A stretch of DNA of 64,000 nt from Nocardioides sp. B-3 (lineage in GTDB: Bacteria > Actinomycetota > Actinomycetes > Propionibacteriales > Nocardioidaceae): assembly GCF_024703895.1 (NCBI RefSeq), contig NZ_CP087968.1, positions 310,001 to 374,000 of the forward strand, read 5' to 3'. Under the pieces are notes generated by a model that saw nothing but the letters and a program-made list of their open reading frames with translations, did not search any database and was not told the origin of the DNA. Both the position numbers and the translations under genes were made by a program. This document shows, piece after piece, positions 58,957-64,000 of the stretch. Each line of letters begins with the position of its first letter. The stretch's first letter is position 1.

Positions 58957-59741
58957 TCAGTCGCGGGTCCCGGGTGTGTAGGCGAACCAGCCGAAGTCAC
59001 GGCCACTCGCCCGGGCCTCCGACAGCCGGCGCCCGGTCTCTGCGTGTAGCGGGGGAACGGCTTCTTGGCGGGAGGCAGCTTCTCCCGCGTCGAGGTCGTG
59101 AAGTTACCGTCCCAGAAGACCGGGGAAGCGCTCCTCCGGAGGGGTGGAGCCGAACAGCTCGTCGAAGTGCTCGATGAGCCACGCGCGCTGCAGGGCCGTG
59201 TCTGTGGATCACCCGCTCCCACTGGTCGGGCGTCACGAGGACAGTGAGATCTTCCTGCTGCTGTCGCCGTACGACGTAGCGGTTTGGGGCCTGCTCCTCG
59301 ACCTGACCCTCGCGGCCGAGGACCTCCAGCAGCATGGCGTGCTGTTCGGCACGGGAGGGCAGCTCACGGTCGCTGTCCCGGGACGGCTCGTGTGCCCTGA
59401 CGTGCTCACGGATACAGCGCACCAACCGCGCAGCGACGCGAGGCGCGTAGTCCTCGGGCTCGGTGTAGCCGCTCACCTCTCGCCACTCGGCGTCGAGCGG
59501 GAGCAGCAGGGAGCCCTCGAGGGGAACGTCCACATCGTCAGGCAGGTCAAGCACGAAGGCGATGTCGAGTTGATTGCCGTACTCTCCGGGGACCACGTCG
59601 ATCGCCGTCACCTTCACATCGGTGCCGAATCCGCCGCCGCGGTCGATCCAGTCGTCGCCCGGGTATCCGGGAGAGATCTCCGGATCGGGGAGGCGCCGTG
59701 AGGATCTCATACAGCTGCCGGGCATAGTCCACGTCGTCCAT
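58957..59741 (-). CDS. Conserved-looking protein of unknown function
   Basis: From ATG 59741: MDDVDYARQLYEILT, then LPDPEISPGYPGDDWIDRGGGFGTDVKVTAIDVVPGEYGNQLDIAFVLDLPDDVDVPLEGSLLLPLDAEWREVSGYTEPEDYAPRVAARLVRCIREHVRAH, VLVTPDQWERVIH, VFWDGNFTTSTREKLPP, and the C-terminus ETGRRLSEARASGRDFGWFAYTPGTRD. Frameshifts near 59700, 59205, 59130 and 59045 were bridged by codon use and continuity. About 260 residues, soluble. Family not recognised. Confidence 0.55.
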
Positions 59742-60086
59742 CGTCCAAGGATGGACCACCCACGCCGCGCGCCGCCTGCAATAAGGGCCAGCGCCCGGCC
59801 AGAGCGTCTCCGCCGGAAGGCCCGCAATTCGGCAGTTCCGCGCAGCAGCAGCGGCATGTCCGGAAAGCTGATCCCACCCCGGCCCGGCTCCGAACGGGCA
59901 GCCTCCCTCTCCACGTGCTGGGCGGCGCTGTGGGGTGCAGCCACCGCCTAGTGCAAGGTCAGGTTGAAGGTAGCCCAACCACTGCGCGAGAGGCCACGGC
60001 GTTTCCGGTCATCGGCGTTACCGAGCGGATCGCGAGTTTCGGTTGAGGTTGATGCGACGACCTCCCCGGCCCCATAGGTTCAGGTC
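59742..60086. other. Intergenic stretch, no gene seen
   Basis: Upstream region of the unknown gene on the minus strand and of the membrane gene on the plus strand. I find no convincing coding frame and no clear dyad. Confidence 0.4.
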
Positions 60087-60428
60087 ATGTCGATCGAGAT
60101 CGAGTACTCCGCGTTGAAGTTCTTCGTCATCTTCACCATTCAGGCGGTGGCGTTCCTCATGGCCGCTGTGTACTCGCTGGCATCCGTTCGACGGGGAGCA
60201 TGGGCTGTCGTTGGCGCGCTGGGCTCGATCGTCGGCGCCGCCACCGCGTGTGTCTTGGCAGTGGGCTGGGCGAAGCTTGAGTTCACCGAGGACAACGCGG
60301 TGTTCGACTACATGGCGACACACGAGGTCGCGGGGAACATGGTCGACTGGGGTCTGACTGCTGGGATCGCCTTCGTTTGTGCGGCGTTGGTCATCCTCGG
60401 ACGTCGTTCTGCGCGTGGCCGCTTGTAG
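60087..60428 (+). CDS. Small membrane protein
   Basis: 113 residues, intact. Three hydrophobic segments: FFVIFTIQAVAFLMAAVYSLA, WAVVGALGSIVGAATACVLAVGWA, DWGLTAGIAFVCAALVILG. Not recognised. Confidence 0.65.
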   Translation: MSIEIEYSALKFFVIFTIQAVAFLMAAVYSLASVRRGAWAVVGALGSIVGAATACVLAVGWAKLEFTEDNAVFDYMATHEVAGNMVDWGLTAGIAFVCAALVILGRRSARGRL

Positions 60429-60533
60429 TCGATGAGCAACCCAATCTGCCGCGATCGGTGCATCCGCTCATGCTTGATGACAGGACTTTGCGAACGAGCG
60501 ACTCAGAGGCCGCCCAGCGGGTCATGATGGGGC

Positions 60534-60806
60534 ATGGACGAAGCCGAGCGAAAGAATGCGCAACGACAACTGTCCCATTGGGAGTGGGTGTTGGCCGCGC
60601 AGGAGCGCAGGCATGAGGTGATCGACGTGGTGTGGGGCGCAGCCGACAAAGAGCAAGCAGCTGAGCGGCTCCGCGAGTTGCTTGGCATCGAGGGCGGTGA
60701 TCCGCTCGTGGTGCTTGAGATGCCGATCTGGCGGCTGACCAAGGAGGCCCACGACGAATTCGCGGCAACCGTCAGCCGAGTCCGCGAACAATTGGAAAGG
60801 ACATAG
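60534..60806 (+). CDS. Small protein resembling the GyrA coiled-coil segment
   Basis: 90 residues, intact: DEAERKNAQRQLSHWEWVLAAQERRHEVIDVVWGAADKEQAAERLRELLGIEGGDPLVVLEMPIWRLTKEAHDEFAATVSRVREQLE. The pattern (helix, L-x-A-x-x-x-x-x-EVID-V, A-x-x-x-EQAAERL, then LEMPIWRLT) parallels the long helices of gyrase A (ALxxxDEVIxxIR ... ARExLM ... ILDMRLxRLT). It lacks every catalytic part. A role such as gyrase inhibitor or mimic is speculation. Confidence 0.55.
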   Translation: MDEAERKNAQRQLSHWEWVLAAQERRHEVIDVVWGAADKEQAAERLRELLGIEGGDPLVVLEMPIWRLTKEAHDEFAATVSRVREQLERT

Positions 60807-61001
60807 CGCGCCTGCCTGTCATCGTTCAAAACGCACTGAGCCGCATTGAGTGCGTCTCGGTGGCGGATCCCCATCCGGCGACTGGAACGTCGTCAGCCCC
60901 GCATCCGGCGGACGGGCGCTCCGTCACCGCGAGCGGTTCGGCTTGCGGAACTGTTGGATGTGTCGATGAGCAGGCGTCGTGCGCTGCTCTACCTTGGCTG
61001 C

Positions 61002-61241
61002 GTGACGACCGACGAGACTCTGACCACGGCTCAGGCGTGTGAGGCGGCCTACCGGATGGTGTGGCAGTACATGGAGCGAGAGCCCGACCCGGACTCCGTC
61101 TCGCTGCAGGAGATGCTCGTAGCAATGGAGCCCGCGGCGGACCAGTACCGAACGAATGACCCAGCCTGTTGGAGCGATTGGCTGAGGTGCGTCGAAGAAA
61201 CGCTGCGCGGAGCACCACTGCCGCGATTCCCGAGCGCGTAA
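61002..61241 (+). CDS. Small hypothetical protein
   Basis: 79 residues from GTG 61002: TTDETLTTAQACEAAYRMVWQYMEREPDPDSVSLQEMLVAMEPAADQYRTNDPACWSDWLRCVEETLRG. Helical, with three Trp. Similar small proteins are common in actinobacterial accessory DNA; no function known to me. An in-frame ATG at 60966 would add 12 residues. Junction motifs flank it at 60934 and 61287. Confidence 0.6.
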   Translation: MTTDETLTTAQACEAAYRMVWQYMEREPDPDSVSLQEMLVAMEPAADQYRTNDPACWSDWLRCVEETLRGAPLPRFPSA

Positions 61242-61491
61242 CCCGAGCACTCATCCATCTGCCGGATTGGGTGCGTTCTGGTGGCGGATCGGCTCGCGGA
61301 GCGTGCCAGTGCAGGATCGGCCTGTGGGACGTGTCGCGACTCTCGACGTTTGACCAACTGCGTGGTCATTCGGGTCGCGACGGAACTGCCCTCCGCCCGA
61401 GTAGCCGTGATCAATTACCAGAGCGGGCAAGGGGGAGCGACATTGCAGCGGCGCGTGACTGTTGAAGAGTGTGCGGGAAGAAGGAGGGAAC
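61242..61491. repeat. Intergenic stretch with a full junction-motif copy
   Basis: GGATCGGCTCGCGGAGCGTGCC at 61287, followed by AGTGCAGGATC, is the same extended form as at 37791, 40445 (reversed) and 49908. No gene seen in the rest. Confidence 0.6.
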
Positions 61492-61721
61492 GTGAGGACC
61501 CAAGCCAGCGCGGAGCTCGACTGGTGGTTCCGGGCTGCCTACTCGTCGGTCTCCCGCACCGTCTTCGTCATCCTGCACGATGGGCCGAGTCGGAGGAAAT
61601 TGCGCAAGAGGCGTTCGTGCAGCTGTATAGGCACTGGTCGAGGGTCCGGGCAAAGTTCGGCCTTGGTGACGAGGCACTCCAGTCCCTCCGGGAGCGGCTG
61701 ACTATTCTTCTCCTCACGTGA
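61492..61721 (+). pseudogene. ECF sigma factor, region 2 fragment
   Basis: VRTQASAELDWWFRAAYSSVSRTVFVILHD, then after a frameshift near 61578 RAESEEIAQEAFVQLYRHWSRV. This is sigma-70 region 2 (helices 2.1-2.2, with the E-E-IAQEAF core). Region 4 is missing; the sequence ends LQSLRERLTILLLT within about 15 codons. A decayed or cut-off sigma gene. Confidence 0.6.
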
Positions 61722-61742
61722 TCGCCAACGAAAGATCCACCT

Positions 61743-62505
61743 ATGCAACCGGTTGTCCTGTTCGACCTTGATGGCCTTTTGGTTGACTCCGAGCCGATCT
61801 GGGACGCAGCAAAGCGTGAAGTGTTCGGTCCACTTGGCCTGCACCTCACAAAGGAGATGCAGGCGGAAACACGCGGGCTGCGCCAAAGGGACATGGTGGC
61901 CTACTGGTTCGATCGGGCCAAAGTCCGAAGGCCGCCCCCGACGACGTCGAACAGAAGATCGTTGCCGCCGTGTGCCGAAGGCTGCAGGGAGTGGTGTTGA
62001 GACCCGGCGCGGCGCACGCCGTCGCGGCATGCGCGCGTCGAGGGCGATGGCTGTCGTGTCATCTTCTCCGGAGTCGGTGATTCGGCAGGCGCTCGCGAGC
62101 ACCGGCCTTGACCGATCTTTCGATGCCGTGTTTTCAGCCGAGGATGACGAACACGGCAAACCCCACCCGGGCGCCTATCTCCGCGCAGCCGCCGCTCTCG
62201 GCGCGTCACCCGACGAATGCATTGTGCTTGAGGACTCACTCAACGGCGTCCTCGCTGGCGTGTCAGCCCAAATGAAGGTCGTTGCAGTTCCGGAGGCCGC
62301 TGATCGCTGCGATCCTCGCTTTGCGATTGCCACTCTGGTCTTGGAAAGTCTCAAGGACCTCGATCCCACTGTATTTGGCACGTATCTGTCCGGGAGAAGC
62401 CGGGACGCCCCGTGGGCATCGCCCGCTGCGGAACCTCGTCTTTCCGCCGGGACTTCGGTGAACCTAAGCCGCGAGGCGTCGATCCCACGGGACCCGTCGC
62501 CCTGA
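61743..62505 (+). CDS. HAD-IA phosphatase (beta-phosphoglucomutase-like)
   Basis: MQPVVLFDLDGLLVDSEPIWDAAKREVFGPLGLHL (motif I DLDG), DMVAYWFDRAK, then after frameshifts near 61920 and 62030 AVVSSSPESVIRQALASTGLDRSFDAVFSAEDDEHGKPHPGAYLRAAAALGASPDECIVLEDSLNGVLAGVSAQMKVVAVPE, which holds the SSS, GKPHP and EDS motifs. About 250 residues; the last 30 (RSRDAPWASP...) are probably not part of the original protein. Confidence 0.82.
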
Positions 62506-62585
62506 ACGGGTGACGACCGGGCCGCGGATCTCTTCAGCGCAGGATCCGCTTGTGAGACACCTGAGCTCCTCCGCCAGTCGTGCCG

Positions 62586-62990
62586 TCAGCGCCGGTAGGC
62601 CATGGGCTTGCTGGCTCGGCGTGAGGTCGAGGGCTGTGGAGTCAGATTCCCCGGGGAGGTGACAGCTGTTGGGTTCAACCGGATCGCGCCGATGACCTCG
62701 TCGTAGGTCGCGTCTCCACGCACAATCAGTGCCCACGGCTTCCAGCCCTCCGTCTCGTCGACCCCGTCGATGACGACGGCTGCCTTGGGTTTGTCGGCGA
62801 GGTGCTTGACGCGTTGCGTGGCGCCGACGTCGCGGCCGGTCAGGAGGAGGTCGCCATTCTCGGCGTCGAACTTCCAGCCGGTTGGGACTACGTGCGGCAT
62901 TCCCGTTCGGTCGACGGTCGCGATCCGGGCGAGCCCACGCGGGGCAGCGAGGAACTCGCGCTCGGCCTCGGTGAACGCCCGGCGGGTCAT
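62586..62990 (-). CDS. PPOX-class (pyridoxamine-oxidase-fold) protein, possibly F420-dependent
   Basis: 134 residues, intact: MTRRAFTEAEREFLAAPRGLARIATVDRTGMPHVVPTGWKFDAENGDLLLTGRDVGATQRVKHLADKPKAAVVIDGVDETEGWKPWALIVRGDA. This is the split-barrel flavin/F420-binding fold (LARIATVDRTGMPHVVP). Small actinobacterial members often use F420, and cofC in this window supports that. The ATG overlaps the membrane-gene stop. Confidence 0.8.
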   Translation of the reverse strand: MTRRAFTEAEREFLAAPRGLARIATVDRTGMPHVVPTGWKFDAENGDLLLTGRDVGATQRVKHLADKPKAAVVIDGVDETEGWKPWALIVRGDATYDEVIGAIRLNPTAVTSPGNLTPQPSTSRRASKPMAYRR

Positions 62991-63438
62991 GACGAATGCT
63001 GCTCCTTCGGGGAGTTGTGGCGGACGGCGTACCACCGGGCAGCGCCAGTCACCACGTGCATGACCGCGAGGGCCGGGCGCGCGCCCGTGTCGGCCTCGGC
63101 CATCAACGGGGTCGCGATCGTGACGATGCCGAGCCCGAGTCCCGTCCACGCCAGCGCAGACCGGGCTCGAGCACGCCCTGACAACGCTGCAGCAGCAGCG
63201 TCCCCAACAGCAAGGGGACCGCGATGCTGATCAGGACGAAGACCGCAGTGACGTCCGTGCCACGGGCGGCCCCCGTCGGCGTGATCTGGAAGTCGGTTCC
63301 AGCCAGCCCGGCCGCCGCGTAGAGCGCGAGGCTGCCGGTTGCTGCGATGAGGGCGGCGTGCCCTCCGGCCCGCCGGGCAGCGCGGCCCGCGCCGGGCGTT
63401 GTGGCCGTGGTGTCGGTGACAGCGTGTGTGGTGAGCAT
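62987..63438 (-). CDS. DUF6069-like membrane protein
   Basis: From ATG 63438: MLTTHAVTDTTATTPGAG, then hydrophobic segments AALIAATGSLALYAAAGLAG, VTAVFVLISIAVPLLLGTLLL, and after a frameshift near 63182 ALAWTGLGLGIVTIATPL and ALAVMHVVTGAARWYAV. About 150 residues, four helices, as in the DUF6069 family. Its stop overlaps the PPOX start (ATGA). Confidence 0.65.
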
Positions 63439-63533
63439 GGCAATTCCCTTCACTAGTTCAATGATTGATGTCTTCATCGAATCAAAGATCCTTGATGTAG
63501 TCAAGGGTCGAGGACATCAAGTACCCTGTTGTC
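63439..63533. promoter_or_regulatory. Divergent marR control region with dyads
   Basis: ATCAAAGATCCTTGAT (63481-63496) is a 16-bp imperfect palindrome. TTGATGTAGTCAA and further GATGT/ACATC pairs lie beside it. The stretch is AT-rich and lies between divergent MarR and membrane-protein genes, the usual place of a MarR operator. Confidence 0.6.
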
Positions 63534-63959
63534 ATGACGACCAAGAGCTTGCGACTCGACGAGGCCCACCAATTGACGCGTCTGCTCTTCCGGGTCGTCG
63601 ACCGGGCGCAGGAGGACTTCCGGGAGGTTGTCGCTGAGGAGGGGCTGACCCCACCGCTGGCGCGGATGGTGTTGATGCTCGAGCAGCCGCAGCCGATGCG
63701 GGAACTGGCGGATCACCTGCGGTGCGACGCCTCCAACATCACCGGACTTACCGACCGCCTCGCCACGCGCGACTTCGTCGAGCGGGTTCCCAGTGAGGAC
63801 CGGCGGATCAAGCTGGTCACGCTGACCGACCGGGGACGCCTGTTGCGATCCGGGCTGGTCGCAAGAGTGGCAGAGGGCTCGACCGTGATGCGCCGACTCA
63901 GTGACGACCAGCGGGCGACCCTGCGGCCGCTGCTCGAAGCAATGCTCATCGACGGCTGA
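63534..63959 (+). CDS. MarR-family transcriptional regulator
   Basis: 141 residues, intact: LTRLLFRVVDRAQEDFREVVAEEGLTPPLARMVLMLEQPQPMRELADHLRCDASNITGLTDRLATRDFVERVPSEDRRIKLVTLTDRGR. Winged-helix MarR fold with the DRR-x-KLVTLT wing. Divergent from the DUF6069-like/PPOX operon, which it likely represses. Confidence 0.9.
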   Translation: MTTKSLRLDEAHQLTRLLFRVVDRAQEDFREVVAEEGLTPPLARMVLMLEQPQPMRELADHLRCDASNITGLTDRLATRDFVERVPSEDRRIKLVTLTDRGRLLRSGLVARVAEGSTVMRRLSDDQRATLRPLLEAMLIDG

Positions 63960-64000
63960 CGGACGGCCGAGACCGCGCGCGGCGCCGCACCACGAAAGCT

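Noticed and set aside
24059..62561. Classical class 1-type integron
   Set aside because: No IntI-like tyrosine recombinase is visible, and the junction copies do not show RYYYAAC and GTTRRRY core sites in the right arrangement. I therefore describe only a cassette-like array.
1..64000. CRISPR array or rRNA operon
   Set aside because: No regularly spaced direct repeats with unique spacers and no conserved rRNA segments were seen. The only regular repeats are those at 13,799-13,890, which lack spacers of CRISPR length.

Overview
The window is high-GC actinobacterial DNA. Gene content and order point to a Nocardioides-like genus: an fpg-rnc-rpmF-DUF177-coaD-rsmD-recG-DAK2 block, cofC of coenzyme F420 synthesis, a HupB-type HU with a long Lys/Ala/Pro tail, and an IclR gene divergent from leuCD. 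The genus is an inference from gene content.

Region 1 (about 1-22,400) is conserved chromosomal core. On the minus strand lie a secreted LVIVD protein, fpg, rnc, rpmF, a DUF177 protein, coaD, rsmD, recG, a DAK2 protein, rpmB and thiL. Then come an AsnC-like protein, a DUF3515 lipoprotein, ddl, a Cys/Met PLP enzyme, gpsA-plsC, cofC, hupB, leuC-leuD with their IclR regulator, and an ada/alkA-ogt alkylation-repair pair. A tRNA 3'-end fragment followed by a hairpin (22,464-22,524) marks the end of the core.

Region 2 (about 22,500-52,350) is an accessory, recombination-rich island. It holds several toxin-antitoxin modules (HTH/AbiEii-like, RelE-like, HTH/PIN, FitAB-like), an intact IS256 element with target duplication, one near-complete and one truncated IS1380, an IS3 remnant, and three copies of a 1.38-kb cassette pairing a small serine recombinase with a divergent ribbon-helix-helix/toxin operon. 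Between them sit one- or two-gene units: VOC proteins, an acetyltransferase, a monooxygenase, a MerR-sliding clamp fusion, an SGNH esterase, an S1 protease and a PP2C-like phosphatase. A short intergenic motif, approximately GGWTCSGCTYGCGGAGC, recurs at more than twenty junctions between these units and at both edges of the recombinase cassettes. This is the most unusual signal in the window.

Region 3 (about 52,350-64,000) carries ordinary accessory genes: alpha/beta hydrolase with a divergent LuxR regulator, DinB/DUF664 protein, HAD phosphatases, ArsR-MFS, small membrane or unknown proteins, and a PPOX-DUF-like pair divergent from MarR. The junction motif continues to about 62.5 kb.

Most long genes, including essential ones, contain one to four single-base frameshifts. 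Nearly all can be repaired by removing one C or G from a short run (CCTGG read as CCCTGG, CCGGG as CCCGGG). Pairs of repeats in the window differ by just such a base. I treat these as sequence errors and annotate the repaired genes, but rpmF also carries an in-frame stop. Coordinates span the whole repaired gene, so the printed frame changes inside them.
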